A DNA stretch of 64,000 bases from an uncultured Polaribacter sp. (GTDB lineage: Bacteria > Bacteroidota > Bacteroidia > Flavobacteriales > Flavobacteriaceae): the NCBI GenBank assembly GCA_943788865.1, contig CALSRX010000001.1, positions 348,135 through 412,134 on the forward strand, in the 5' to 3' direction. The notes below the pieces were generated by a model. It searched no databases and was not told the origin of the DNA. It saw only the letters and a list, made by a program, of their open reading frames with translations. The position numbers and the translations under genes are program-made. Positions 47,917-59,752 of this stretch are shown here, piece by piece; position 1 is the stretch's first letter, and the number at the start of each line of letters is the position of its first letter.

Positions 47917-50900
47917 ATGAAAATATATAATTCAAACTTTTTAAAACACTGTATTCTTTCCTTTTTAATGTCCTTTTTGTTTTTCAAGTAAAAAGTGAAA
48001 CCTTAAATTTCATTCAATCAACAACAGTGATAAGAATCAACAAACTCTTCAGGGTAAAACAATAGATGAAAAAACGGGGGAAATTATTCCTTTTTGTAGC
48101 ATCAGCATAAACAACACATTATTGGTACTTCTAGTAATGAATTAGGTGAATTTGAAATTAAAGTAAAATCATTGCAGTAACTTTAGTATTTACACATATC
48201 AATTATGAAAAACAAACAATTGCAATAAATAAGAATTCAAAATTAGACATAAAACTAAAACCGTTGATTTTGAATTAAATGAGGTTTCCATCACAAATAA
48301 AAAGATTTTTACGCATATGAATTGGCTAAAAATGCATTAGAAAGCTGATGTTAATAGAAAAAATAGAAAATATGGAAAAGCGTTCTACCGACAAAAATCT
48401 AAAAATGAAGATGAATATTCAGAATTTTCAGAAATTATTTATGATATAAACTATTCAACCGAAGGTATACATGAATGGGACATTTTAGAAGGTAGATATG
48501 CAATAAAAGGGGGCACTGTTAACAACAGAAATTACACATTACTTTCGAGAATATTAAAATCCTTTCAACAAAATTCAGATGATTTAATTTTTTCCGTTTA
48601 GAGATAATATTGATCATTTTTATAATGTAAGAGTAATTGAAAAAAACTAAAACCAATGAAGGAACAATTGTTCTTTTAGATTTTAAACCATTTTCTAAAA
48701 TAAAATCTCCTATTCTTGAAGCTGAAGCGTATATTAATGCAGACACAAATGAGCTTTTAAAGTTAAATGCCACATTAAATCATGATGATTTTAAGGCTGT
48801 GAATTTCAAAGAAGAAAGTGCTTCAAAAAAAGAGTACGTATTAACTTACGAAATGGCATTTAAAAAAGATAGTGTATTTGATTTGGTAATGGATTACATG
48901 AACGTAAAACAAGAATTTGATTATTATAAAAACGATAGCTTGATAACTCATGTTTCTTCAAATTCAAATTTGTCTTTTTTTGAATATTACAAACCACAAA
49001 GCAGAAAACAATTGGGAAGACAGTTTTCAAAAGATAAAAGTGATTGGCAAAAACTAAACGCCATCGGTTATAATCAGCAATTTTGGAGAGAAAATGCCAT
49101 TGTAAAAAGAACTCCTATTGAAGAAGAAATCATAAATTCATTCGAAAAAAATAACGCTTTTGAATCTATTTTTCTAAATAGTAGAGAGCTAATTGCCTTA
49201 ACACAATCTAACATTTCTGATGATATTTTCATACAAGAAATAGAAAAAAACATTCTTAATTATAACTCTTATCAACCAGTAGAAAAAGTATACCTACATA
49301 CTGATAAAGAGCTTTTAACAGAAAACGAAAACCTTTGGTTTAGTGCATACGTTACACTAGGCACAAAACATCATTATTCTTTTGCTAGTAAAGTTTTATA
49401 TATCGATTTAATCAATCCAAAAGGAGAGATTATTACAAAATCAAACTATTCCCTTAGAAGAAGGTCGAGGAAAAGGAAGTATAAAAACTCCAAAAAATAT
49501 TGTTGCTGGAGAATATCAAATAAGAGCATATACAAAATGGATGCAAAATGAGAATCCTTCATTTTTCTTTACAAAAACAATTAAAATAGTTTCTGATAAA
49601 AGCACAAAAACTGAATTAAATACTTTCTACCCTAGATTTACAATTTTTTCCAGAAGGAGGAAGTTTTATTGCAGGATTAAATGGTAGAGTTGCATTTAAA
49701 GCAATTGGATCTGATGGTTTAGGAATAGACGTAAATGGAAAAATCTTCGATTCAAACAATACCTTTGTTTCAAATATTAAATCAATAGAAAAAGGTGCAG
49801 GGGTATTTAATTTTACTCCAAAACTTGGTGAAACCTATACGGCTATTTTAGAAAACAATACAAGATATAAACTTCCAAAACCTGAAAATATTGGATATAG
49901 CTTGCTTGTAAGTAATATTGATGATAGGAACATCAAAGTAAAAGTTCAAGCTACAGAAAACTTAAGAGGAAAGAAATTTTATGTAATTGGACATATTCAT
50001 AATGAAAAATATTATCAAGGTAGGTTTGAATTTGGTGGTAAATTATTGGTTGATTTTGAAATCCCTAAAAACAAACTACCTACAGGTGTTTTTAAATTAA
50101 CCTTATTTAGTGAAGATGGAATTCCAATGGCAGAAAGAGCCATTTTTAACAATAGCAATAATGAGCTAAAAATCTCTGCCAAAATTGATGGTTCTAATAC
50201 CGCTCCAAAAGATAAAATTAAAGTTGATATCGAAGTAAAAGACAGCAGAAATTGGCCTGTTGCTACTGGAGTTTCTGCTGCAATTACTGATGCAGACAAA
50301 TTTTCTAAATATGAAAACAGTAGTACTATTTTATCACAATTGTATTTAGAGTCAGATCTAAAAGGCTACATAGAAAACCCTTCTTTATTTTTTAACAACA
50401 GTAACAGGGCAACAAAGTTTCGTTTAGAATTGGTTATGCTAACACATGGGTGGAGAAAAATTAATTGGCAAAAATATTAAAAATGATGTGTATGTAAAAT
50501 TCAATAAACATCAATTTGAACAAGGAATTAAAGTTTCTGGTGTTGCTTCAAAAGCTGGTAAACCACTCAGTAATAAAAAAATTAAAATGGTAGCCATATC
50601 AGAAAATGAATATGCTACATATACTTGTGTAACAAATGCTAAAGGAGAGTTTACCATAGAAAACTTCAACAATGTTGGCGAAACAAAAATTAACTTTAAC
50701 GAAATTACAAGCGATGGTAAATCAAATGAAATAGATGTGGTTATAAACACTATAAATACCAAAGAAAAGGCCTCAACTAACTTTTAAACGTTTTCCAAAT
50801 ACTATTAGTGAAAACCGATTTAGAATATTCAAAACTCACTTCTTTAAACTTGGTAAATGATTCATTACATAAAAACAGCATTTTATTAAATGAAGTAAAG

Positions 50901-51558
50901 ATTAAAAATGTAAAAACATACGAAAAGAAAGATATTACAAGTTTCGACAGAGATAATATGTCTGGTTACAATATGGTTTGCCGATCATACAATTGACGTA
51001 AATGACTCAAAAAAAGTTATTTCAGGAGAACACATGCTCAATTTATTAGCAGACATTCCGGGATTAGAATACATACAAAACAGAATACACATAAGAAGAA
51101 ATCCTAAACCTGCATTATGGTTAATAGACGGAATGGAAATATTAGAATTACCTTATAATTATGAATTTGGTAATATTGAAAAAATAGAAGTCTTAAAAAG
51201 TGTAGCAAGTACAGCAGTTTATGGTCCAAGGGGTGCTAATGGGGTAATCATCTTTAAAACTAAAACTGCAAAATTAAATGATGCTAAAATTAATTTTACA
51301 CCAAAACAGACTATTAACGGGCATTCGAAATATACTGAGTTTTACAATCCTAAATTCGAAACAAAAATAGAAACAAAACCTTATAGCGAGTTTAAAACTA
51401 CATTCTACTGGAATCCACTATTATTTACAGATAATGAAGGAAAAGCTACTTTATATTTTAATAAACCAACTGATGCTAAAAATATTCAAATTGTGATTGA
51501 AGGTTTATCAAAGTATGGAAATCCAGGTGTTTTATTGCAAAACTTAGAAGAAAAATAA
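47917..51558 (+). pseudogene. Barrel-less TonB-plug surface protein, copy 2, broken by many frameshifts
   Basis: Tandem paralogue of the preceding gene, starting 1 nt after its stop, with the same domain order: signal peptide (KHCILSFLMSFLFF), CarboxypepD_reg-like domain, KYGKAFYRQKSKNEDEYSEF, EKVYLHTDKELL, then a plug-like domain (PALWLIDGMEILELP, VLKSVASTAVYGPRGANGV) and the closing TTFYWNPLLFTDNEGKATLY. Frame changes are densest at 47.98-48.64 kb and recur near 49.46, 49.63, 50.46, 50.79 and 50.98 kb. Most are single-base gains or losses in homopolymers. Protein similarity to copy 1 is clear (for example KRTP and FFEYY segments), so selection on the protein was recent. Confidence 0.75.
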
Positions 51559-51607
51559 CCTCACAAGCTTTACTACAATCTAACTTACATTTTAATCCTT
51601 TTTAGTT

Positions 51608-51625
51608 TTTGGCACGTTCTTTGAA
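51608..51625 (+). promoter_or_regulatory. Sigma-54-type promoter (TTGGCACG-TTCT-TTGA)
   Basis: TTTGGCACGTTCTTTGAA matches the -24/-12 RpoN consensus TGGCACG-N4-TTGC, with GG-N10-GA in place of GG-N10-GC. It lies 66 nt before the start of the gene at 51691. It is the only such site I noticed in the window. Confidence 0.55.
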
Positions 51626-51690
51626 AAATACTTTTCAACGAGGAAGCTGAAAACCGAAAAGAGTAGGCAAAAATTTAAAACCTAGAAATT

Positions 51691-52449
51691 ATGAAAAGAG
51701 GATTACTATTATTGTTAGGATTGCTGTCTTTTGCTACTATTAATGCAAACGAATTTACTACATCAGCTAAGAAAATAACGAATCCAAATCGATATGAAGA
51801 AGCTATAACTTTTGTTGAAAAGGGAATTCAGTTTCATGTGTTTTTAAATGGAGATTTCGAGTTTAATCGTTTAGGGAGAAACTCAAACTACTATAACTAT
51901 AACGGTAGAATGTATCGTAATAATACCCTTCGAATAGAGAGAGATTATAGTGGGAGAATAAAACGTATTGGTAGAATTTTTATTCGTTATGATTATAGAG
52001 GGAATGTTACGAGAATTGGTAATGTTAGATTGTATTACAAAAGAGGATTACTTGCTCGTGTTGGAGATTTAAAAATTTCTTACAATAATTGGGGAGAACC
52101 TTATTTTTACGGAAATGTAAATAATTTCTCTGATTATGATACTGATTTTCAATTCTCTATAAACATTGGACCAATTTTTAATTATAATGATCGTTTCTTT
52201 TACAATAGAAGTTTTAACAACAACTATAAAAAATATAGAGAGGATAAAAACTATTATTATTACAGAGCAAATCCGCATGCTAAGGTGGATAAGAGAAATA
52301 AAATAATTAAAAGAAGAAAATCTACCACAACTACTAGAGAAAATAAAAATAATTCAAAAAGAAAGATAGCTCCTAAAGTTAAACAACGGGTTCAAAAGGA
52401 GACTATAAAAAAAAGAAATAATAAAGTGCATGAAAAAAGAAGGAGTTAA
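51691..52449 (+). CDS. Secreted repeat protein with a basic tail, function unknown
   Basis: A 252-residue exported protein with signal peptide GLLLLLGLLSFATINANEF. Residues of about 75-150 contain three or four degenerate repeats of roughly 18-20 residues around RIGR-I/V-x-I-x-Y (GRIKRIGRIFIRYDYRG, NVTRIGNVRLYYKRG, LLARVGDLKISYNNWG). The last 80 residues are strongly basic and rich in Lys, Arg, Asn and Tyr. I recognise no named domain. A sigma-54-type promoter precedes it and a terminator follows it, so it is a lone gene. A stress- or envelope-linked role is a guess from the promoter and export signal. Confidence 0.75.
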   Translation: MKRGLLLLLGLLSFATINANEFTTSAKKITNPNRYEEAITFVEKGIQFHVFLNGDFEFNRLGRNSNYYNYNGRMYRNNTLRIERDYSGRIKRIGRIFIRYDYRGNVTRIGNVRLYYKRGLLARVGDLKISYNNWGEPYFYGNVNNFSDYDTDFQFSINIGPIFNYNDRFFYNRSFNNNYKKYREDKNYYYYRANPHAKVDKRNKIIKRRKSTTTTRENKNNSKRKIAPKVKQRVQKETIKKRNNKVHEKRRS

Positions 52450-52455
52450 TACCAC

Positions 52456-52485
52456 AAAAAAATCCCGCTTAATAGCGGGATTTTT
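52456..52485. terminator. Bidirectional terminator between the repeat protein and fadL-type gene
   Basis: AATCCCGCT pairs with AGCGGGATT around a TAAT loop, with A runs on the left and T runs on the right. It can serve both converging genes. Confidence 0.85.
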
Positions 52486-52500
52486 AATTTATAAGACTAT

Positions 52501-53814
52501 TTATTTCTTACTAAAAGTATAACTAAAACCTACCATAAACATAGAAGTGTTCATTTCATACGAAACATTGCTTCCTGGAATTGCTCCATAAGGATTAGTA
52601 GCACTAGCAAACATGGGGTTTAATAATTGTCCAGATGTTTTACCATCACTTGTTCCATAATGATACACACCATCTAAGGTAAATGCATCGTTGAAAATAT
52701 AGCTAAACCCAAATTGATATGCATTTTTTATGACAGCAGTTGCAGGAACATTAAAAAAGGCTACCTCACTTTTAATCGGATTTGAACTATAAGTATATCC
52801 TATACGTAAAGGCATTTTTTCAAAACCTTTGTATTGTAAACCTGCAGAAATAATTGAAATATTTTTCCATCCAAAACCAGCTACAGAAGCAGTATTAGTC
52901 CATCCTGTTTTTGAAAACCCATCTGCGTTTTCATAGTCTATACTTCTGTAATCTAGTGCGAAATCAAAATTTCCTTTAGAATACCCAAGACCTAGAGATA
53001 GAATTGCTGGATAATCCATAGTGAATTCGTTTGTACCTGTACTCGCATCTAAATACGTGTTTGTGAATTTAAAAGCACTAAATTTCTGAGTTGTTTTATA
53101 AGACATACCTAATTTCAAGCCATTTTGTGTATCGTAAAAAACACCTAATTGAGCTCCTATACCTGTAGCAGAAGCTTTACCTGTAGAAGGATAACCAGCT
53201 GCTGTTGGATTTGCTGTTGGGTTTGGCATTAATTGTAAAGCCGCATAATTAAATGTTGGCTCAATACCAATAGACAACTTATCAGAAAGTTCATAAGCCC
53301 ACGTAAAACCAACTTGCAATAACATATAATCAGATTCAATTTTACCAAAACCTCCCATACTCTGCGGCATGTTTATCGGGTTGGTAGTACTTTGAGGAAA
53401 TGTAACTCCAAATCCACTAATACCAAATACAGAAACTCCAAACGTATGTTTGCTATCTTCTTTACCCCAAACCATAGCAATTGCTGGCATTGGAGACAAG
53501 CCTCTATCATCTTCTGTATTACCAGAAAAGAAATTTCCTGTTGGCTGTCCTAGATTATTAAATTCTGGAACTGTAGAATATAATTTTGGTGAAGATGAAA
53601 ATAATCCAATATCAAACTTAAATATTTTACTGTCGAAAGTTGAAATCGATGCAGGATTCCATTGTAATGCTCCAGATATATCTAAAGGCTGTGCAGTTGA
53701 TGCTCCTCCCATAGACATGTTTACTGCTCCTACACCTTGCATAACGTGACCTGCTTGCCCATACATTAGTGTTGAAAGCATTAGAAAAGCAAATTTTAAA
53801 AAATATTTTCTCAT
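52501..53814 (-). CDS. OmpP1/FadL family outer-membrane transporter
   Basis: Outer-membrane barrel of the FadL/OmpP1 family (437 aa) that takes up long-chain fatty acids or other hydrophobic compounds. The signal peptide is KYFLKFAFLMLSTLMYGQ. The mature N-terminus GHVMQGVGAVNMSMGGAST and DISGALQWNPASIS is the plug (hatch) signature. LGIGAQLGVFYDTQ-type strands follow and the protein ends SFSYTF-like in MFMVGFSYTFSKK, a typical terminal strand. A -7 box lies about 120 nt upstream, and a 14-bp inverted repeat lies in the leader, suggesting regulated expression. Fatty-acid uptake would fit the dienoyl-CoA reductase nearby. Confidence 0.9.
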   Translation of the reverse strand: MRKYFLKFAFLMLSTLMYGQAGHVMQGVGAVNMSMGGASTAQPLDISGALQWNPASISTFDSKIFKFDIGLFSSSPKLYSTVPEFNNLGQPTGNFFSGNTEDDRGLSPMPAIAMVWGKEDSKHTFGVSVFGISGFGVTFPQSTTNPINMPQSMGGFGKIESDYMLLQVGFTWAYELSDKLSIGIEPTFNYAALQLMPNPTANPTAAGYPSTGKASATGIGAQLGVFYDTQNGLKLGMSYKTTQKFSAFKFTNTYLDASTGTNEFTMDYPAILSLGLGYSKGNFDFALDYRSIDYENADGFSKTGWTNTASVAGFGWKNISIISAGLQYKGFEKMPLRIGYTYSSNPIKSEVAFFNVPATAVIKNAYQFGFSYIFNDAFTLDGVYHYGTSDGKTSGQLLNPMFASATNPYGAIPGSNVSYEMNTSMFMVGFSYTFSKK

Positions 53815-53862
53815 GATTGTCTTATTTTATTAATGATTATACAATTATAAAACTATTTCTAC

Positions 53863-53894
53863 TTTTGCTATGTAACATTAGTTACATAGCAAAA
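53863..53894. promoter_or_regulatory. Perfect 14-bp inverted repeat in the fadL-type leader (candidate operator)
   Basis: TTTTGCTATGTAAC-ATTA-GTTACATAGCAAAA is a perfect palindrome 49-80 nt upstream of the transporter start. Neither direction gives a T tract right after the stem, so it is a poor terminator. It resembles an operator for a dimeric repressor (core TGTAAC-N4-GTTACA). Confidence 0.55.
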
Positions 53895-53931
53895 AAATAA
53901 TTGGTTAAATTGACTACTTTATATAGTATAT

Positions 53932-53939
53932 CAAAGATA
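53932..53939 (-). promoter_or_regulatory. -7 promoter box (TATCTTTG) of the fadL-type gene
   Basis: Perfect TAnnTTTG on the minus strand. The predicted start at about 53925 places the inverted repeat 53863-53894 some 30-60 nt into the transcript. Confidence 0.55.
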
Positions 53940-53986
53940 CATTTAACACTAAATTTAAAATATGACAATAATCATTTTGACTAATT

Positions 53987-55678
53987 TTATCTAATCAATT
54001 TTTTATATTTGATACGTTTAGGAATCATGTCTCCTCCAAGGCGTTTCTTTTTATTCTCTTCGTATTCTGTAAAAGATCCTTCAAAGAAATACACCTGACT
54101 TTCTCCTTCAAAAGCCAAAATATGGGTACAAACTCTATCTAAAAACCAACGGTCGTGACTAATTACAACAGCACAACCTGCAAAGTTTTCAAGACCTTCT
54201 TCTAAAGCACGTAAAGTATTTACATCTAAATCATTTGTTGGCTCATCTAATAACAAAACATTTCCTTCTTCTTTTAAGGTCATTGCCAAATGCAGTCTGT
54301 TTCTTTCTCCTCCAGAAAGCATAGAAACTTTTTTGTTTTGCTCGCTTCCAGCAAAATTAAAACGACTTAAATAGGCTCTAGAGTTTATTTGCTTTCCTCC
54401 CATCATCACCAATTCTTGTCCGTCTGAAAAGTTTTCCCAGATAGATTTATCAGCATCTATATTTGAATGAGCTTGATCTACATAAGCAATCTTTGCAGTA
54501 TCACCAACATTAAAACTTCCTTTATCAGGATTCACCTCACCCATAATCATTTTAAAAATGGTTGTTTTACCTGCTCCATTCGGGCCGATAATTCCAACAA
54601 TACCAGCTTGTGGTAAATTAAATTCTAAATTTTCATATAACAATTTATCATCAAAAGCCTTAGAAACTCCAGTAGCTTCAATTACATTGGTGCCTAAACG
54701 AGGACCATTCGGAATGTAAATTTCCAACTTCTCGTCCATTTGTTTTTGGTCTTGACTCATCAGTTTATCGTAGTTCTTCAAACGCGCTTTTTGTTTTGTT
54801 TGACGTCCTTTTGCTCCTTGACGAACCCATTCTAATTCTCGCTCTAATGTTTTCTGACGTTTAGAAGCTGTTTTACTTTCTTGCGCTAATCGTTTTGACT
54901 TTTGATCTAACCAAGAAGAGTAGTTTCCTTTCCATGGTATTCCCTCTCCTCTATCTAGTTCTAAAATCCAACCAGCAATATTATCTAAGAAGTATCTATC
55001 GTGTGTTACGGCAATTACAGTTCCTTTATATTGTGCCAAATGATGTTCTAACCAATGTACAGATTCTGCATCCAAGTGGTTTGTTGGCTCATCTAGCAAT
55101 AAAATTTCTGGTTCTTGTAAAAGCAATCTACATAAGGCAACTCTACGTCTTTCTCCTCCAGACAATACAGAAATTAATTTATCTGGTTCTGGTGTACGCA
55201 ACGCATCCATTGCAATTTCTAGTTTGGTATCTAATTCCCAAGCATTTGATGCATCAATTTTATCTTGCAATTCTGCTTGTTGATTCATCAACTTTTCCAT
55301 TTTATCTGGATCAGAATATACTTCTTCCAAACCAAACATGTCGTTAATTTTATTGTATTCATCTAAAATTGCAACAGTTTCTGCTACACCTTCTTTTACA
55401 ATTTCTATGACTGTTTTAGTTTCATCTAATTCTGGTTCTTGTTCTAAATACCCAACATGATATCCTGGAGAAAAAACTACATCACCTTGATAATTTTTTT
55501 CCTTCCCTGCTATAATTCTTAAAAGTGTTGATTTACCAGAACCATTTAAACCTAATATTCCGATTTTGGCTCCGTAGAAGAAACTTAAATAAATATCTTT
55601 TAATACTTGTTTGTTTGTACTTTGATAGGTTTTAGAAACCTTATTCATCGAAAAGATGACTTTCTTATCGTCTGACAT
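53987..55678 (-). CDS. ettA: ABC-F protein, energy-dependent translational throttle EttA
   Basis: Cytoplasmic ABC-F ATPase (563 aa) that binds the ribosomal E site and gates translation according to ATP level. The first ATPase domain has GLNGSGKSTLLR (Walker A) and LSGGERRRVALCR; the second has GPNGAGKTTIFK and LSGGERNRLHLAM, with LLLDEPTNHLDAES and LLLDEPTNDLDVNT as Walker B regions. Between them lies the P-site tRNA-interaction motif region, rich in Lys and Arg (RQGAKGRQTKQKARLKNYDK). The EttA length and KxxSxxYxS-type NKVSKTYQS start fit this subfamily. It begins a minus-strand unit upstream of the FadL-type gene. Confidence 0.95.
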   Translation of the reverse strand: MSDDKKVIFSMNKVSKTYQSTNKQVLKDIYLSFFYGAKIGILGLNGSGKSTLLRIIAGKEKNYQGDVVFSPGYHVGYLEQEPELDETKTVIEIVKEGVAETVAILDEYNKINDMFGLEEVYSDPDKMEKLMNQQAELQDKIDASNAWELDTKLEIAMDALRTPEPDKLISVLSGGERRRVALCRLLLQEPEILLLDEPTNHLDAESVHWLEHHLAQYKGTVIAVTHDRYFLDNIAGWILELDRGEGIPWKGNYSSWLDQKSKRLAQESKTASKRQKTLERELEWVRQGAKGRQTKQKARLKNYDKLMSQDQKQMDEKLEIYIPNGPRLGTNVIEATGVSKAFDDKLLYENLEFNLPQAGIVGIIGPNGAGKTTIFKMIMGEVNPDKGSFNVGDTAKIAYVDQAHSNIDADKSIWENFSDGQELVMMGGKQINSRAYLSRFNFAGSEQNKKVSMLSGGERNRLHLAMTLKEEGNVLLLDEPTNDLDVNTLRALEEGLENFAGCAVVISHDRWFLDRVCTHILAFEGESQVYFFEGSFTEYEENKKKRLGGDMIPKRIKYKKLIR

Positions 55679-55751
55679 TTTTATATTTTTTTAAAAAATT
55701 ATTCTTGGATTTTTGTAACCGAAAACTGCTACTAAGAACTGTAAACTTAAT

Positions 55752-55935
55752 TTACACTCTTCCTTTAAGTGCATTAAACACCCATGCTATTGCAAAAAAA
55801 ACCGATTCCAACGGCTGCAAATCCCCAGCCTGCTACATCATCATATCTAAAAGCTCCAAGAGCAATTAAACCCAATCCTACAAAAATCATAATAAAAGTA
55901 GCCCATGCTAATACGGTATTTTTATTCATTGCCAT
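55752..55935 (-). CDS. CAL67264 family small membrane protein, frameshifted by one base
   Basis: A small protein of about 60 aa with two membrane segments. The start reads MAMNKNTVLAWATFIMIFVG and continues LGAFRYDDVAGWGFAAVGIG, which I recognise as the CAL67264 family of flavobacteria. A run of eight Ts (complement of 55794-55801) breaks the frame; seven would continue as FFAIAWVFNALKGRV and end at the TAA at 55752-55754. No continuous ORF of this gene exceeds 60 codons in the given sequence. The function is unknown. It lies 73 nt upstream of ettA on the same strand. Confidence 0.7.
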
Positions 55936-56011
55936 AATCGTTCTGTTTTAATAATTGAAAGGCAAATATCGTAATTATTTGTGGATAATAACAGTTAGAA
56001 ATGAATGAGTT

Positions 56012-58051
<2,040 letters not shown>

Positions 58052-58054
58052 TTA

Positions 58055-58068
58055 TTATGCGCGCATAA
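58055..58068. promoter_or_regulatory. 14-bp palindrome TTATGCGCGCATAA before fadH (candidate operator)
   Basis: A perfect palindrome 15-29 nt upstream of the fadH ATG, at the start point predicted from the -7-like box TACCTTGC (58075-58082, minus strand). Its GC-rich centre stands out in AT-rich DNA. Confidence 0.45.
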
Positions 58069-58101
58069 CAGTTAAGCAAGGTAAGTTATATTTATGAAAA
58101 G

Positions 58102-58133
58102 AAAAAACCAAAGAAATGATTCTTTGGTTTAAA
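58102..58133 (-). terminator. Rho-independent terminator after the pirin genes
   Basis: On the minus strand AAACCAAAGAA pairs with TTCTTTGGTTT around a TCAT loop, followed by a T tract. It closes the MarR-pirin-pirin transcript. Confidence 0.85.
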
Positions 58134-58146
58134 AATTTTAGAATTA

Positions 58147-58857
58147 TTAATCTAAAAGCGGGACATCAATAATTAATAATTTACTGTCTTTTGTTGCGTT
58201 TATAGATACGTTTTCTGTTTCAGAAATTCCAATAGCATCTCTTTTTTGTAGAGTTTCATTTCCAACAACTACTTCTCCTTCAATCAAGAAAAAATAAGCA
58301 GCATTTTTAAATTGATATTCAGCATTAAACCCTTCTTCTATGTCTATCATTGAAATATATGCTAGTTGATTTATAGGTAAAGAACCATCCACAGATTTAG
58401 TTTTTGGTGATACTAAAACCTGAAATTTATTTTTCCTTCCTTCTTCTTCAAACTTTTTTTGATTGTAATAAGGTTCAACGTTCTCTTGCTCTGGAAGTAT
58501 CCAAAGTTGTAAAAAATTTACTGGATCTGTGTTACTATCATTAAATTCTGAATGTGTTAAACCTGTTCCTGCACTCATTACTTGCACTTCACCAACCTCT
58601 ATAGCACGTTTATTATCCATACTATCTTTGTGTGAAAGAGCTCCAGATATTGGAATAGATATAATTTCCATGTTTCTATGAGGATGTGTTCCAAAACCCA
58701 TTTTAGGTTGTACAACATCATCGTTTAAAACCCGTAACATCCCAAAATTCATTCTTTCAGGATTGTAATAATTTGCAAAACTAAAGGTGTGATTGGATTT
58801 TAACCAACCATGATCTGCAAATCCTCTAGTAGCTGCTTTATGTATAATTTTTTTCAT
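58147..58857 (-). CDS. Pirin family protein (downstream copy)
   Basis: A 236-residue two-domain cupin of the pirin family, whose members bind Fe at the N-terminal cupin and include quercetin-oxidising enzymes and redox-linked regulators. The metal site is GFGTHPHRNMEIISIPISG, with two His on the first strand, and GLTHSEFNDSNTDPVNFLQLW continues the motif. The C-terminal cupin is degenerate (VVVGNETLQKRDAIGIS). It is cytoplasmic. It is 23 nt downstream of another pirin gene and both lie behind a MarR regulator, so control by oxidants or quinones is likely. The real substrate is unknown. Confidence 0.9.
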   Translation of the reverse strand: MKKIIHKAATRGFADHGWLKSNHTFSFANYYNPERMNFGMLRVLNDDVVQPKMGFGTHPHRNMEIISIPISGALSHKDSMDNKRAIEVGEVQVMSAGTGLTHSEFNDSNTDPVNFLQLWILPEQENVEPYYNQKKFEEEGRKNKFQVLVSPKTKSVDGSLPINQLAYISMIDIEEGFNAEYQFKNAAYFFLIEGEVVVGNETLQKRDAIGISETENVSINATKDSKLLIIDVPLLD

Positions 58858-58880
58858 TTTTAAAGGTTTTTTTTAATTTG

Positions 58881-59750
58881 TTAATACAAATACCCCATTT
58901 TGCCTTGCTGATAATCGCGCATGGCTTCTAATATTTCTGTTTGTGTATTCATTACATAAGGTCCATATTGAGTGATTTTTTCTTCAATAGGTTCACCAGA
59001 AATAACAATCAACTTACTTTGTTTTAATACATCTAGTTTAATTGTATTTCCATCCGTATTAAAAATCACCATTTGAAATGCTCCTTTATTCAATGTTTTA
59101 AAATCATTCACCATCACTTCTCCATCTAATAAATATAAACAACTTTGATGAGTAGTAGGAATGTCGATTTCTATATTTCCTTCTCCTGCTGCTTCAATCA
59201 TAAAAACATTCACTTCCGTTTGTGTTTTAATCTTTCCAAACTTTCCTTTTTGCTCTCCAGCAACAACTTTTAAATTGATGTTTCCTGATTCGTCTTTTAT
59301 TGTTTGCATATCAGTACTTTTTAGGTGTTGATATGCAGGTGGAATCATTTTATATTTAGCCGGTAAATTCAACCATAATTGAATTCCTTCTATAGTTCCT
59401 CCTTTTTTTACAAACTCTTTTGTTGGTGCTTCAGCATGAATGATTCCTCTACCTGCTGTAGTCCATTGAACATCACCCGCTTTAACAACACTTTCATTTC
59501 CTAGAGAATCTCTATGTAATTGTTCACCATCAAATAATAGTGTTATTGGTTCAAACCCCCTATGTGGGTGTGGTCCTAAATCAAATGGATTGTTAAATTC
59601 GCTAATTGCATAAGGCCCATAATGGTGTAATAATATAAATGGATCTACATTTTCCACTTCATTTGTTGGTAAGGGTTGTCGCAAACGGATTGGCCCCATA
59701 TTTACCATTGGACTTTCTCCTACATGCTTGATAGTTTTATATGTTTTCAT
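58881..59750 (-). CDS. Pirin family protein (upstream copy)
   Basis: A 289-residue pirin-family bicupin, longer than its neighbour. The N-terminal cupin holds DLGPHPHRGFEPITLLFDG (two metal-binding His), then VQWTTAGRGIIHAEAPT with the next His and Glu, and EGIQLWLNLPAKYKMIPPAYQ, the strong pirin signature. The C-terminal half (LYLLDGEVMVNDFKTLNKG) is the second cupin. It is immediately downstream of the MarR gene (2-nt gap), so it is translated from the same mRNA. Function and metal are inferred from the family only. Confidence 0.9.
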   Translation of the reverse strand: MKTYKTIKHVGESPMVNMGPIRLRQPLPTNEVENVDPFILLHHYGPYAISEFNNPFDLGPHPHRGFEPITLLFDGEQLHRDSLGNESVVKAGDVQWTTAGRGIIHAEAPTKEFVKKGGTIEGIQLWLNLPAKYKMIPPAYQHLKSTDMQTIKDESGNINLKVVAGEQKGKFGKIKTQTEVNVFMIEAAGEGNIEIDIPTTHQSCLYLLDGEVMVNDFKTLNKGAFQMVIFNTDGNTIKLDVLKQSKLIVISGEPIEEKITQYGPYVMNTQTEILEAMRDYQQGKMGYLY

Positions 59751-59752
59751 TT

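Noticed and set aside
53863..53894. Inverted repeat as a terminator of ettA
   Set aside because: Neither strand gives a T tract directly after the stem, so it is better read as an operator or leader hairpin.
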